58,399 nucleotides of DNA from Paraeggerthella hongkongensis (GCF_003726035.1 NZ_QICD01000015.1:1-58399), one strand, 5' to 3'. Counted from the stretch's first letter, positions 46,312 to 55,643 are shown. Made by a program: numbers and translations. Notes: generated from the letters alone by a model not told the origin.

Positions 46312-47706
46312 TTGACAGCACGCGACCACATCCGCAATTTCCGTGTCGCCCGATCAGCCGCAACGCTGGCAGTGGCCGCTGCCCTCCTAGGCGCGACCAC
46401 CGCCCTCGCGCTCCCCCCGTACGCTTACGCGTTCACTTTGGGCGGCGCGGCCGCCGAAGAGGGTGCGCCCGCTTCAACAGTTGTCCTGTCGTACGAAATC
46501 TCTTCGTCGTACCATGTAGGCGGAGCCGTTGTCGCAGGGTCTTCGCTCGCCGATCTTGAAGCCATGCTTGAAAGGGAGTCCTCGTACTGCGCATTCGCCA
46601 ACGCCAACCCCATGGAGGCAACCGGCCCGGAAACGTGCTTGATGACCTTCGCATGGGATGCTTCGGCAGTCGATCTTTCAGCCCCCGGCCGCTATACCTT
46701 GAAGCCCTCGATCGAACTCGAAGAAGGCTTCAGCTGGGGCGTAGCCCAACCGGACGTCTCGTACACGGTGCACGTAGTGAACCCCCATGCTCCGTCGCTT
46801 GCGTATTGGTATCGCGACTGGGCAGGCACCTTGACGTTTCCCTGGGCGGGCGTCGGCGAAGACGACCTCGCAGCAAGCTCGATCACCGTGCAGAAAAAGG
46901 GGTCGGACGAGCGCATGCCCCTTGACGAATCGCCTTGGGGGCGCGTCTCTACGAACGGGGCGTTTCTGTACGCGTCCAGAATCGAACCCGGAACCTATAT
47001 CCTGACACTGACCGACCCTTCCGGCATGAAGAGCTCGTCCGAAGCCACCGTAACGCAAGAAGATCTGAGCGTGATCTACTACGAAGGCGATCGGGACGCC
47101 GGAGACGGCCTGGGAAACGGTTTGCCCGGCGGCATGCAGCCCTCCCCCGAGCCAAGCAATCCCCCCGAGGACGAGCCTTCCGGAAGCGAACCGCCCCAAA
47201 GCAACGGCGGAATCGAGGAGAATCCCCCGGCCCCCCAGCCGAAACCCTTGCCAATCGAACCTCCCGCCAATGACCTCGCCTACGCTGAGGACGGATCCAA
47301 TCTGGAATCCTACGGGCCCAACTCCATCACGCTTTCCGGCACAAGGATGAACGACCTCGCAACACGCCGCACTGCCGTGCTGTTCGACTTCGGGAGGGCG
47401 ACGGTCTCGATACCCAGCGAACATGTTCGCAGCCTGTCGCTTGCAGGCAACGATTCCTTCACCGTTGCCATCAGCGGCGAAAACGAAAACCTCGGGGCGT
47501 CGGCCTGGAAGAACGGGCAGCCCGTCAACGCCCCCCTTGAAACGGATTCGGCCTCAACCGCGAACTCGTACGAAGCGCTCAGGCACGTCGGCCCCATCTT
47601 GGCGGGCGCAGCGTGCCTTGCGCTTGCGCTTGCGCTCGGCACGGTTGGCATAGAAACCCGCAAGCGGCGAAAAGCCCTTTCCAGGTCGACGCGCACGCCT
47701 TCATGA
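46312..47706 (+). CDS. secreted, membrane-anchored surface protein of unknown function
   Basis: The 464-residue protein has an N-terminal signal peptide (about 1-41), two beta-rich extracellular parts (about 45-260 and 325-405), a Pro/Ser/Glu-rich stalk (about 270-320, repeated P-P-x motifs) and a C-terminal membrane helix with a basic tail (AGAACLALALALGTVGIETR). It looks like a cell-wall-spanning surface protein held by a C-terminal anchor, without LPxTG. The start is TTG at 46312 with GAGAAGGG upstream. It overlaps the kinase gene by ATGA, so the two are made together; it may present or capture the kinase ligand, which is inference. Confidence 0.8.
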   Translation: MTARDHIRNFRVARSAATLAVAAALLGATTALALPPYAYAFTLGGAAAEEGAPASTVVLSYEISSSYHVGGAVVAGSSLADLEAMLERESSYCAFANANPMEATGPETCLMTFAWDASAVDLSAPGRYTLKPSIELEEGFSWGVAQPDVSYTVHVVNPHAPSLAYWYRDWAGTLTFPWAGVGEDDLAASSITVQKKGSDERMPLDESPWGRVSTNGAFLYASRIEPGTYILTLTDPSGMKSSSEATVTQEDLSVIYYEGDRDAGDGLGNGLPGGMQPSPEPSNPPEDEPSGSEPPQSNGGIEENPPAPQPKPLPIEPPANDLAYAEDGSNLESYGPNSITLSGTRMNDLATRRTAVLFDFGRATVSIPSEHVRSLSLAGNDSFTVAISGENENLGASAWKNGQPVNAPLETDSASTANSYEALRHVGPILAGAACLALALALGTVGIETRKRRKALSRSTRTPS

Positions 47707-49679
47707 ACCTTCGCAAGAACATTTCCAACATCGCCTCTGCAGGAGAACGGCTGAATGCGACCGCTCGACGAATGCTGCTCATCCTGGTCGCCGTCGCGCT
47801 ATCCTCGTGCCTTTTTTACACGATAAGCCTGCACGACAACAAATACGAGGCTCCCGGCAACCAGGCCATCAACGGCTTGCTGTACGTCGACGAAGCCGAC
47901 TGCCAGAGCACGCCCATACGATACCTGGTTGACGGCTGGGAGTTCTATCCCGACCTTCTGCTCACGCCCGACCAACTGGCCGCGGGCCAAGGGGCGGACG
48001 TCATGCGCTACGTATCCGCAGGACAGCATGGAACGTTCTCCTTGGACAACCCCGCGCGCGACGGGCAGGGATCGGCCACGTACGCCATGACCCTCGTGCT
48101 TCCCGAAACCCCGCGCCTCTACGCGCTCCACCTCCCGGAAATCTACTCGGCCTATCGCCTGTACATAGACGGCAATCTTGTGGCGCACGTGGGAAACCCC
48201 GACCCTGAAAACTACCGAGACGCCACGCGGACCGGCCAGATGACATTCTGGGCAGAAGGAGAAACAACCCTGGTCATCGCAACAACCAACCATTCCTCGC
48301 TCTACAGCGGCATGGTGTACCCTCTGGCCTTCGGGCAACCCGCCGCCCTCGAGGCGCTCGGCATCGCCCGCACGAGCATGGCTGCAGTCGCATGCGCCAT
48401 CACCGCATTGGAAGCTGTCATCGCCCTGATAGTGGCCTTTATGTCGCGGCAGAACAGAACGCTCGCCCTTCTTGTGGCCGGAGCAGCCCTTTGCAGCCTG
48501 CCGGTCATATCGCATGCTCCTTTGCATGCTATGTTCACCCTGCCCGTCCACCCATGGCACTTCATCGAATCGATCTGCCTTTACGGTGCGCTTACGGTCA
48601 TCGTGGCCATACATAACCACATCTGCATGGTGAGCCGTCGAAACTCGGCCATCAGCCTAGGAACCGCCCTGGCGCTTTGCGCGGCCATCGCCGCAACCTA
48701 CATCCTCGCATCAGGAGGCAACGCCACGGCGCTCCTCATGCTCTCGCTGCTCACCACCGCATTCAAAGTCGCTGTGGCATGTTACCTTCTTGCGACGGCC
48801 TGGGTAACGCACGGCATCATCTCGAACGCGCTCCCCCTCCTGGTTGCAGATACCGTATTCGCAACGGCCATCTTCTGGGATCGCCTCATACCGGCGCACG
48901 AACCCATCATGGGCGGATGGTTCGTGGAGTGGGCCATGCTGGCCATGGCCATCGCAATAACGTTCATGCTCGCAAGCAACATGACCGCAAGTTATTTGAA
49001 GAACGCGTCCCTTGCAGCGCAACGGCGATCCATGAGCCGACAGCTGACCATCCAGGCGGAACACTTGCGGCGCATGGAGGAGCAAGAAGACATCGAACGC
49101 AAGATCAGGCACGACTTTCGCCAGTACGCAAGAACCATGGGAGCCCTTGCGCGCGAGGGGCATATTGAAGAGCTTTCCCGGTATGCAGAAGAGGCGGAAG
49201 AGGTGCCGTCGCGCAACATCTTGACGCGCCTAACGGCAAACGTCGAGCTCAACGCCTTGCTGCAGCACTATCGGCTTCGAGCCCTCGAGGGAAGCATCGC
49301 GTTTGAAACAGACCTGAAATTGCCGGCAGACCTGGGGATATCGCCAATCGATATGGGCATCATCCTGGGAAACGCGCTGGAGAATGCCGTGGACGCGGCA
49401 ATGTCGTGCCCCGAAAACGAAGATGCAGCGCCCTGCGTTTTCGTAGGAGGGCAGGTGAAAGCGGGACAGGTCGTCTTCATGGTTCGCAACACGTACAGAG
49501 GAAACGTGCGCCGCGACAAAGGCGTGTTCCTATCGTCCAAGCACGACGGTCCCGGCATCGGCATCGAATCCATCAGCGCCACGGTGCGCCGTTTGGGCGG
49601 CATACTCTCCATCACGCACGAAAACGGATGGTTCGAAGTCATGTTCGCCATCCCTCAAAAAAGAACTCCAACCGTATAA
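47703..49679 (+). CDS. AgrC-like sensor kinase with large extracellular domain
   Basis: The 658-residue protein has a signal-anchor helix (about 23-42), an extracellular jelly-roll-like domain (about 45-215, similar to 7TMR-DISM sensors), about seven membrane helices (222-428), and a cytosolic kinase module: His470 in RKIRHDFRQYARTMG, and a GHKL ATPase with GNALENAVDAAM and GPGIGIESI. The H box and compact ATPase match the AgrC/ComD class that partners with LytTR regulators. It overlaps the surface protein gene by four bases. The only LytTR regulator nearby is at 50468 on the opposite strand. Confidence 0.88.
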   Translation: MNLRKNISNIASAGERLNATARRMLLILVAVALSSCLFYTISLHDNKYEAPGNQAINGLLYVDEADCQSTPIRYLVDGWEFYPDLLLTPDQLAAGQGADVMRYVSAGQHGTFSLDNPARDGQGSATYAMTLVLPETPRLYALHLPEIYSAYRLYIDGNLVAHVGNPDPENYRDATRTGQMTFWAEGETTLVIATTNHSSLYSGMVYPLAFGQPAALEALGIARTSMAAVACAITALEAVIALIVAFMSRQNRTLALLVAGAALCSLPVISHAPLHAMFTLPVHPWHFIESICLYGALTVIVAIHNHICMVSRRNSAISLGTALALCAAIAATYILASGGNATALLMLSLLTTAFKVAVACYLLATAWVTHGIISNALPLLVADTVFATAIFWDRLIPAHEPIMGGWFVEWAMLAMAIAITFMLASNMTASYLKNASLAAQRRSMSRQLTIQAEHLRRMEEQEDIERKIRHDFRQYARTMGALAREGHIEELSRYAEEAEEVPSRNILTRLTANVELNALLQHYRLRALEGSIAFETDLKLPADLGISPIDMGIILGNALENAVDAAMSCPENEDAAPCVFVGGQVKAGQVVFMVRNTYRGNVRRDKGVFLSSKHDGPGIGIESISATVRRLGGILSITHENGWFEVMFAIPQKRTPTV

Positions 49680-49710
49680 AAGCGGGCTCCTCGCGAAGAA
49701 GAGCCCGCTT
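49680..49710. terminator. terminator after the AgrC-like kinase
   Basis: AAGCGGGCTC and its perfect complement GAGCCCGCTT (11-base loop) begin at the kinase stop codon. The minus-strand lipoprotein gene ends 52 bp beyond, so it may serve both. Confidence 0.6.
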
Positions 49711-49761
49711 CATCCCTGCAATCCCCGTGCATTCCGGCCAGCACGGAAAGAAGAACCGCGA

Positions 49762-50295
49762 TTACGCTACAGCGTTGCCGTACGTATCAAGGGTGTCCAT
49801 AGCTTCGAGCACCTCGGATACCTTGCACGGAGCAACCTGGGCCTTGCCCAAATCGCCCATGTCGAGCATGAGCGTGCCGTCGTCCTGAGGCTGCACTTCA
49901 AACGTCAGCGACAGCTCGTTCTCGATATCGGTCACGGTGACCATGTTTCCGTTCGTGGTGGCCGGGCCAACGAAGCTGACCACGTCGCCGCCCTTTTCGG
50001 CAGCCATGACGATGCACAGCGACCCATCGGCAGAAGAAGCATAGTAGAAACCTTCGCCCGAATCGGTCATGCCCATATACGCCTCGGACATGGCGGCCTC
50101 AAGATCCTTCAAGGACGTTATCTCGGATTCATCGGACGCCGTCGCATCGGCGCTCGGCTTTTCAGCAGCATCGTTTGCCGGCTCGGCAGAATCGCTCGAT
50201 CCGCCGCAGCCCACCAGCGCCATGCCGGACAAGGCAAGAAGAGCGGTCATAGCGGCAACCAACAAAGCCTGTTTCGCACGCAACAAAGAACTCAT
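49762..50295 (-). CDS. lipoprotein of unknown function
   Basis: The 177-residue product has a lipoprotein signal (ALLALSGMALVGCGGSSDS), an acidic Ser/Ala/Asp linker (about 30-60) and a small beta-rich domain (about 65-177) with TSLKDLEAAMSEAYMGM and ENELSLTFEVQPQDD. It should be tethered outside the membrane. No known family is recognised. AAAAGGAG precedes the ATG at 50295. It sits between the AgrC-like kinase and the LytTR regulator and could be an accessory sensor or target; this is inference. Confidence 0.8.
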   Translation of the reverse strand: MSSLLRAKQALLVAAMTALLALSGMALVGCGGSSDSAEPANDAAEKPSADATASDESEITSLKDLEAAMSEAYMGMTDSGEGFYYASSADGSLCIVMAAEKGGDVVSFVGPATTNGNMVTVTDIENELSLTFEVQPQDDGTLMLDMGDLGKAQVAPCKVSEVLEAMDTLDTYGNAVA

Positions 50296-50467
50296 AGTCC
50301 CATCTCCTTTTCTAGAGTAATCCGGGTATCCCCCCGCTGCCCGGATTATATCGAACGCAAAACCGCGCCCATGACGAACGGCTGCGAACGTGAAAAGCAA
50401 TGATCTGAACGTGGGCGTCGGCGAACCTTCCGAAACGGACCGCGTCCACGCGCTCAAAAACCAGCGC

Positions 50468-51190
50468 TCACGAACCGATGCGGAATTCTTTCGAGAGAAA
50501 CGCCTGGTAAGCCTCCAAAACGGCCGCGCGCCCATTCGCCCTAATGGGGATGCGGTCGCCCGTGGCCAGCACGAATTCGCGTCCATCAACGCGCTCGATG
50601 CAGTTCATGTTCACGATATAGCTGCGATGACATCGCAAAAACGATTCCCCCGCCATCTCGAGCAATTGCGCTAACGGCGTGTAGGAAACGATGGTGCGCC
50701 CATGCAGTCGGACGATCGCGCGATTGCCGAACACCTCGGCATACAAGATGTCGCGCACAAGCACCCGCTCCCGCTCCCTGTTCACGGTGATATCGATGGT
50801 TCGACGCGTAGTGGCCAGCAGCTTCCCGCAGCGATCAAGTGCATCGGCTACCTTTTCGTACGTCAAGGGCTTGAGCAGATAGTGAACGGCCTGCACGTCA
50901 TACCCGTCGAGCGCGAACTCCGCCGAAGAGGTGGCGAACACAACGGGAACGTCCGGATCCTTCTTGCGCAGCTCCCGCGCAGCCTCGACGCCGCTCATGC
51001 CGCCCTCCATGATGATGTCGAAGAACACCACGCCCGCTTCGCCGCGCTCGTAGTTCATGAGCAAGCGCTCTCCGCTATCGTAGAGCTGGGTTCCTATCTC
51101 GATATCTCGATCATGGGCATAGCGATGCACCAGCTGATCGAGAAGATCGGCCTCCTGGGGCACGTCCTCGCATATGAGCACCAGAATCAT
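50468..51190 (-). CDS. LytTR-type response regulator
   Basis: The 240-residue protein has a receiver domain (acidic E8-D9, phospho-acceptor Asp58 in VVFFDIIMEGG, lysine in LLKPLTYEKV) and a C-terminal LytTR DNA-binding domain (FLRCHRSYIVNMNCIERVDG). This is the AgrA/LytR class, the natural partner of AgrC-like and LytS-like kinases. Both kinds of kinase are in this window, at 47703 and 54330, and neither is in its operon, so its partner is ambiguous. GAAAGGA precedes the ATG. It is divergent from the sodium-channel gene across 198 bp. Confidence 0.93.
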   Translation of the reverse strand: MILVLICEDVPQEADLLDQLVHRYAHDRDIEIGTQLYDSGERLLMNYERGEAGVVFFDIIMEGGMSGVEAARELRKKDPDVPVVFATSSAEFALDGYDVQAVHYLLKPLTYEKVADALDRCGKLLATTRRTIDITVNRERERVLVRDILYAEVFGNRAIVRLHGRTIVSYTPLAQLLEMAGESFLRCHRSYIVNMNCIERVDGREFVLATGDRIPIRANGRAAVLEAYQAFLSKEFRIGS

Positions 51191-51388
51191 CCGAGGTCCT
51201 TTCGTTGGCGTCGCACCGTGGAGGGGGCTTGGTCTGCTTTCTCTATTGTAGAGGAATCCCCTTGCGCAGCCGAAGCGCGCGAATCCACGTTTGCATCGCC
51301 TGACATCACGTTCGCATGGCGCGCGAAAGCATCCGTTTTCTCGCTTGGTAAAATTCGTGAGATTATCGACGCGGGCGAAAGGAGCACC

Positions 51389-52285
51389 ATGCAAGAAAAG
51401 GCAGCGCACGTAGTCGAGGCGGCGTGGTTCCAGCGCTTCATCATGGCCGTTATCGTGATCAACGCCATTACCATCGGCATCCAGACCATGGCCTTGCCGC
51501 CATCGATCGCAATGGCGTTGACCGCGTTCGACGCCCTTTGCCTGGCGATCTACATAGTGGAAGCCATCCTTAAATTGACGGCCTATCGCAGCGCCTATTT
51601 CCGAGACCCTTGGAACGATTTCGATTTCATCATCGTGGTGCTCTGCCTGGTCCCCGCAAGCCTGCTGCCCATCCCCGTTCAGATAGCACGAGTTCTCAGA
51701 GTGTTTCGCGCATTCCGCGTGCTTCGTCTCATATCGGCGTTTCGCCAACTGCGCATCATCGTGGAGGCCGTGGGCAAGTCCATTCCGGGCGTATGCTGGA
51801 CGGCGCTTCTGCTCGGCATCGTCTATTACGTGTTCGCCGTAGTGGGAACGTCGCTGTTTGGAGAACGGTTCCCTGAATGGTTCGGCAATCTTGGCGCGAG
51901 CTTTTACACGCTGTTCCAGGTCATGACGCTTGAAAGCTGGTCCATGGGCATATCGCGTCCGGTCATGGAAGTGTTCCCTTGGGCGTGGGCGTACTTCGTC
52001 CCCTTCGTAGTGGTGTCCGCGTTCATCATCGTGAACGTCGTGGTGGGCATCATTGTTGGAACCATCGACGAAACGCAGAAAAGCGCGCAAGCAGAAGATC
52101 GCGAGCTGTCGAATTCTACGCTGTCCCTTGAATTCGCCAAACTGCAAGAGCACATGGCGAACATGGAGGCGCTTGTCAACTTGTACGAGAAGGAACGCAT
52201 CGAGCGGTCAGCCGTCGAAGCCTCGTCAGCGCATACGCAGCACCTTGGCGCGTCCCATCCGGATCCAGTGAAAAAGGAGAGGTAA
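51389..52285 (+). CDS. NaChBac-like voltage-gated sodium channel
   Basis: The 298-residue protein is one six-helix channel unit. S1-S3 span about 15-95. S4 has five arginines at every third place (101, 104, 107, 110, 113, in RVLRVFRAFRVLRL). S5 spans about 135-157. The selectivity filter TLESWS is at 180-185, with Glu182 and Ser183, nearly identical to the TLESWAS of NaChBac. S6 is at about 203-226, and a cytosolic C-terminal coiled coil at about 247-275 would hold the tetramer. It should conduct sodium on depolarisation. GAAAGGAG precedes the ATG. The gene is 2 bp from the zinc-ribbon gene. Confidence 0.93.
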   Translation: MQEKAAHVVEAAWFQRFIMAVIVINAITIGIQTMALPPSIAMALTAFDALCLAIYIVEAILKLTAYRSAYFRDPWNDFDFIIVVLCLVPASLLPIPVQIARVLRVFRAFRVLRLISAFRQLRIIVEAVGKSIPGVCWTALLLGIVYYVFAVVGTSLFGERFPEWFGNLGASFYTLFQVMTLESWSMGISRPVMEVFPWAWAYFVPFVVVSAFIIVNVVVGIIVGTIDETQKSAQAEDRELSNSTLSLEFAKLQEHMANMEALVNLYEKERIERSAVEASSAHTQHLGASHPDPVKKER

Positions 52286-52287
52286 CC

Positions 52288-52854
52288 ATGGAGTTGAAGA
52301 TACTGAAATGCCCCCAGTGCATGGGAGAAGTGATTCCTTACGGAAACGGATCGCATGGTCGCTGCGAATGTTGCGACAGCGTGTTTTCCCTGAACGCAGC
52401 AGCCGCGGGCAACGCAGACGACGCAGGCGGCGCCAACGATGACGAAGGGACCATCGATCTCGAGAGCCTGTTCGACGATTTCGCCCGCGAGCTGGACGAG
52501 GACGATTCGTACGAATTCCTCATAGGCTGCGATCTGGAGAGCCCCAAAGGACAAAGCAAGATCCAAGCGGCAACCAAGTATTTCGAGATAGAAGACGACG
52601 AAGATGTCTACCTCGTACTGGACACTACGATGTTCGGCAGCTGCAAGGTGGGATTCGCTTGCTGCACCTACGGCATCTACATGAAAGACGACGACGGAGA
52701 CATGGCGTTTCTGAACTGGGAAGACTATGCCGATTGCGAACTGGAGCGCGACGGGGGAACCATCACCATCGGAGGCCATCCCTTCATCAGCACGCCCGAC
52801 AGCGCCAAGGCCCTATACCCGATGCTGCGCAAGCTGCAGCGAGAGCTTCGATAA
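52288..52854 (+). CDS. zinc-ribbon protein with acidic linker, unknown function
   Basis: The 188-residue protein has an N-terminal zinc ribbon (CPQC and CECC, residues 8-29), an Ala/Gly/Asp linker, an acidic helix (about 55-75), and a C-terminal beta-rich domain (about 80-185) that may be PH-like (DVYLVLDTTMFGSCKVGFAC, YADCELERDGGTITIGG). It starts two bases after the sodium-channel stop, with AAAGGAGAGG in the channel gene end, and is 21 bp before the SPFH gene, so all three are one operon. It recalls YdjG-like zinc proteins encoded with SPFH proteins, but the similarity is by layout. Confidence 0.75.
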   Translation: MELKILKCPQCMGEVIPYGNGSHGRCECCDSVFSLNAAAAGNADDAGGANDDEGTIDLESLFDDFARELDEDDSYEFLIGCDLESPKGQSKIQAATKYFEIEDDEDVYLVLDTTMFGSCKVGFACCTYGIYMKDDDGDMAFLNWEDYADCELERDGGTITIGGHPFISTPDSAKALYPMLRKLQRELR

Positions 52855-52875
52855 AAGAAAGACGAGGGGACGCAC

Positions 52876-54255
52876 ATGGGATTTTTGAAAGCAGCGGCAG
52901 GATCGCTGGGCGGCAACCTGGCAGACCAATGGAAGGAAATGATCTACTGCGATGCACTGGATCAAACCACCCTGGTTGCAAAAGGACACAAGCGTAGCAA
53001 CGATAGAACGTCGAACGTCAAAGGCGACGACAACGTCATTTCCAACGGGTCGCTCGTCATCGTGAACAACGGGCAATGCATGATCGTTGTAGAGCAGGGC
53101 AAGGTGGTCGATCTGTGCGCCGAGCCGGGTGAATTCGTCTACGACACCACGCTTGCCCCCAGCGTATTCACCGGATCCCTGGGCAAGAGCGTCCTTGATA
53201 CGTTCGGCAACATTGGCAAGCGCTTCACCTTCGGCGGAGACACGGGCGTCGATCAGCGCGTGTACTATTTCAACACCAAGGAAATCCTGGGCAACAAGTA
53301 CGGCACGGCGAACCCCATTCCGTTTCGCGTTGTAGACCGAAACATCGGGCTGGACATCGACATAGCGGTGCGATGCAACGGCGAATTCTCCTACAAGATC
53401 GTCGACCCGCTTTTGTTCTTCACCAATGTATGCGGCAACATAGAGCAATCCTACGACCGCAGCGAGATTGCCAGTCAGCTGAAAAGCGAGCTTCTGACCG
53501 CACTGCAACCGGCTTTCGCACGCATATCGGCTCAAGGCGTGCGCTACTCCGCCGTACCCGCCCACACCACCGAAGTGGCCGCCGCGCTCGACGAGATACT
53601 GACGTCGAAATGGACCGAACTGCGCGGTATAAGGATAGTGTCGTTCGGCATCAACGCCATAGCCGCCGACGAAGACGACGAGAACCTCATCAAGAACCTG
53701 CAAAAGAGCGCCGTCATGCGCGATCCTTCCATGGCCGCCGCGGTCTTGGCGGGCGCGCAGGCCGATGCGATGGTGGGTGCAGCCCACAACGAAGGCAACG
53801 GCGGCGCGTTCATGGCGTTCGCGGGCATGAACATGGCACAACATGCAGGCGGCGCGAACTCTACCGACCTGTTCAATCTCTCGCAACAGAACAGCCAATC
53901 CGCAGCGTATCCGGGACAGCACGTCACCGGTGCCGGATACGCCCCGCACACCAACCAACAGCCCACACCCGGGGCGGTCCCGTCGGCAACAGCAGCCGTC
54001 GCCCCCGCCCCTATTCCCAGCTGCTCGGGAGCGGGTGCCCCCTCCGCAACCGCTCCCGCAGCAGCAAGCGACGCATGGATCTGCGCTTGCGGCACCACGA
54101 ACACCAGCCGATTCTGCCACGAGTGCGGCTCGCCGAAGCCGGCTGCACCGCGGTATCGCTGCGATAAGTGCGGCTGGGTTCCCGAAGACCAAAGCAAGCC
54201 GCCCAAGTTCTGCCCCGAATGCGGGGACCGCTTCGACGAAAGCGACTTCTCGTAA
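52876..54255 (+). CDS. SPFH-domain protein with C-terminal double zinc ribbon (YdjI-like)
   Basis: The 459-residue protein has an SPFH/virion-core-like domain (about 15-290; SLVIVNNGQCMIVVEQGKVV, QRVYYFNTKEILGNKYGT), a Gly/Ala/Gln/Pro-rich linker (about 310-400) and two zinc ribbons (CACGTTNTSRFCHECG and CDKCG...CPECG). Such proteins scaffold membrane microdomains; in Bacillus the YdjI relative works with YdjG/H to recruit PspA under membrane stress. With a sodium channel and a zinc-ribbon protein in the same operon, an envelope-potential role is likely, but unproven. Confidence 0.85.
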   Translation: MGFLKAAAGSLGGNLADQWKEMIYCDALDQTTLVAKGHKRSNDRTSNVKGDDNVISNGSLVIVNNGQCMIVVEQGKVVDLCAEPGEFVYDTTLAPSVFTGSLGKSVLDTFGNIGKRFTFGGDTGVDQRVYYFNTKEILGNKYGTANPIPFRVVDRNIGLDIDIAVRCNGEFSYKIVDPLLFFTNVCGNIEQSYDRSEIASQLKSELLTALQPAFARISAQGVRYSAVPAHTTEVAAALDEILTSKWTELRGIRIVSFGINAIAADEDDENLIKNLQKSAVMRDPSMAAAVLAGAQADAMVGAAHNEGNGGAFMAFAGMNMAQHAGGANSTDLFNLSQQNSQSAAYPGQHVTGAGYAPHTNQQPTPGAVPSATAAVAPAPIPSCSGAGAPSATAPAAASDAWICACGTTNTSRFCHECGSPKPAAPRYRCDKCGWVPEDQSKPPKFCPECGDRFDESDFS

Positions 54256-54263
54256 AACGCTAG

Positions 54264-54305
54264 GAGCCGGGGCGCCTTCGACGAGTTTCGAAGGCGCCCC
54301 GGCTC
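54264..54305. terminator. strong hairpin ending the channel operon
   Basis: An 18-bp perfect stem (GAGCCGGGGCGCCTTCGA with its complement) and 6-base loop start 9 bp after the SPFH stop. It serves the convergent kinase gene as well. No long T-run. Confidence 0.65.
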
Positions 54306-54329
54306 GCACGAATCCGCAACGAAACGCTT

Positions 54330-55643
54330 TTACTGGTACTCTCGACGAGCCCCGCCCTTGAGCACCAGCTTCACGCACGTTCCCACGCCCAGCTCGCTTT
54401 CCACATCCATATAGGTGCCCGGGCCGAAATACCCGCAAATGCGATCATGGACGTTCTTCACGGCAATCCCCAGGCCCGTCGACGATTCAGGATGCAGAAT
54501 GTTCTGGCGAGACTCCTCCGTCATGCCAACGCCGTCATCCATCACGCGCACGATTACATCCTGGCCTATCACTTCACCCGTAATGGATATAGTCAACTTC
54601 CCTTCGGACGGCATCGCGTGACGCACCGCATTCTCCACCAAAGGCTGCATCAAAAACGGCGGCACCATCATGTCGTCGATGCGCGAATCGATGTCCTCGA
54701 CCATGGCCACGCGGTCGGACCCGAAGCGGGCAACCTCGAAGGTGAAGTACCGGCGCGTCTGCTCCATTTCTCGACCGAACATGATCAGGTCCGCCGAATC
54801 CTCCAGCGTGCGCCGGTAGAATACGGCGAACTCGCGCAGCAGCTTGCGCGCGGTTTCCGGATCCGTGCGAATCAACGAAGCAATGGTGTTGATGGTGTTG
54901 AACAGGAAATGAGGGTTGATCTGGCTTTGCAGCATTTTCAGCTCCATGCTGGTTGCCAGATTCGTCTGCTCTTCAAGCGCGGCGGCGGCCATCTGCGTGG
55001 ACAGCAGCTGACCGAAGCCTTCCGCAATGGACTTCTGCGTTTCGCTGATATGGCTTGCCCGACGATAGTAGAACTTGAGCGTCCCTTCCACGTTGCGCCC
55101 CACCGTCAGCGGCACGATGATGGCGGCCTTGATGTTGGAGTCCTCATCGGGAAACCCGATGTCCTCAGGCGTGAACAAAACGCGCATTTCGCCATCGGCG
55201 ATCGTGGCATGCGTGGCATGCGTGCGAATGATGCTGCCCGACGGATTCTCGGACTCTTCGTACCCCGAATACGCCAGAATCCTGTCTTTGTCGGTAATAG
55301 CCACGGCAATAGCGGCCGTCGAGGGAAGAAGCAATTCGCATATTTTTTCTGCCGCCGTACGGTCAAGGCCCTCGTTCATGCAGGCCAGGGTACGACTTGC
55401 CAGTTTGAGCATGGCGTCAGATTGCCGGGCGCGCACCGAATCAGGATCCATGAGCAGCCTGATGACCACCACAATGGACAGCGTGAACACGATGCCCGCG
55501 CAAAAGAGCGCGATGATGTTGTTGTTCGGCGCGATTAGGTTCCAAATAAGCACCAGGCCCGAAAGGACCGTGATCGTGAACATGAACATCTCAAGGGTGA
55601 AGAAGCGGGGCAGCGACGCCCGCTCTTGCGACTCTTTCCTCAT
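54330..55643 (-). CDS. LytS-like sensor histidine kinase with GAF domain
   Basis: The 437-residue protein has two membrane helices (about 20-65), a GAF-like domain (about 85-215; IAVAITDKDRILAYSGYEE), the His_kinase segment LQSQINPHFLFNTINTIASL with the phospho-acceptor His, and a GHKL ATPase with PLVENAVRHAM, DDGVGM and GLGIAVKNVHDR. It fits LytS-type kinases, though with fewer helices than LytS. Natural output is a LytTR regulator; the one at 50468 is a candidate. The ATG at 55643 has GGGAGG at 4 bases. It is convergent with the channel operon. Confidence 0.92.
   Translation of the reverse strand: MRKESQERASLPRFFTLEMFMFTITVLSGLVLIWNLIAPNNNIIALFCAGIVFTLSIVVVIRLLMDPDSVRARQSDAMLKLASRTLACMNEGLDRTAAEKICELLLPSTAAIAVAITDKDRILAYSGYEESENPSGSIIRTHATHATIADGEMRVLFTPEDIGFPDEDSNIKAAIIVPLTVGRNVEGTLKFYYRRASHISETQKSIAEGFGQLLSTQMAAAALEEQTNLATSMELKMLQSQINPHFLFNTINTIASLIRTDPETARKLLREFAVFYRRTLEDSADLIMFGREMEQTRRYFTFEVARFGSDRVAMVEDIDSRIDDMMVPPFLMQPLVENAVRHAMPSEGKLTISITGEVIGQDVIVRVMDDGVGMTEESRQNILHPESSTGLGIAVKNVHDRICGYFGPGTYMDVESELGVGTCVKLVLKGGARREYQ

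Noticed and set aside
50468-52153. 561-codon minus-strand frame including the LytTR regulator
   Set aside because: Only the last 240 codons are the regulator, which has its own start at 51190 with GAAAGGA; the rest is the shadow of the sodium-channel gene.
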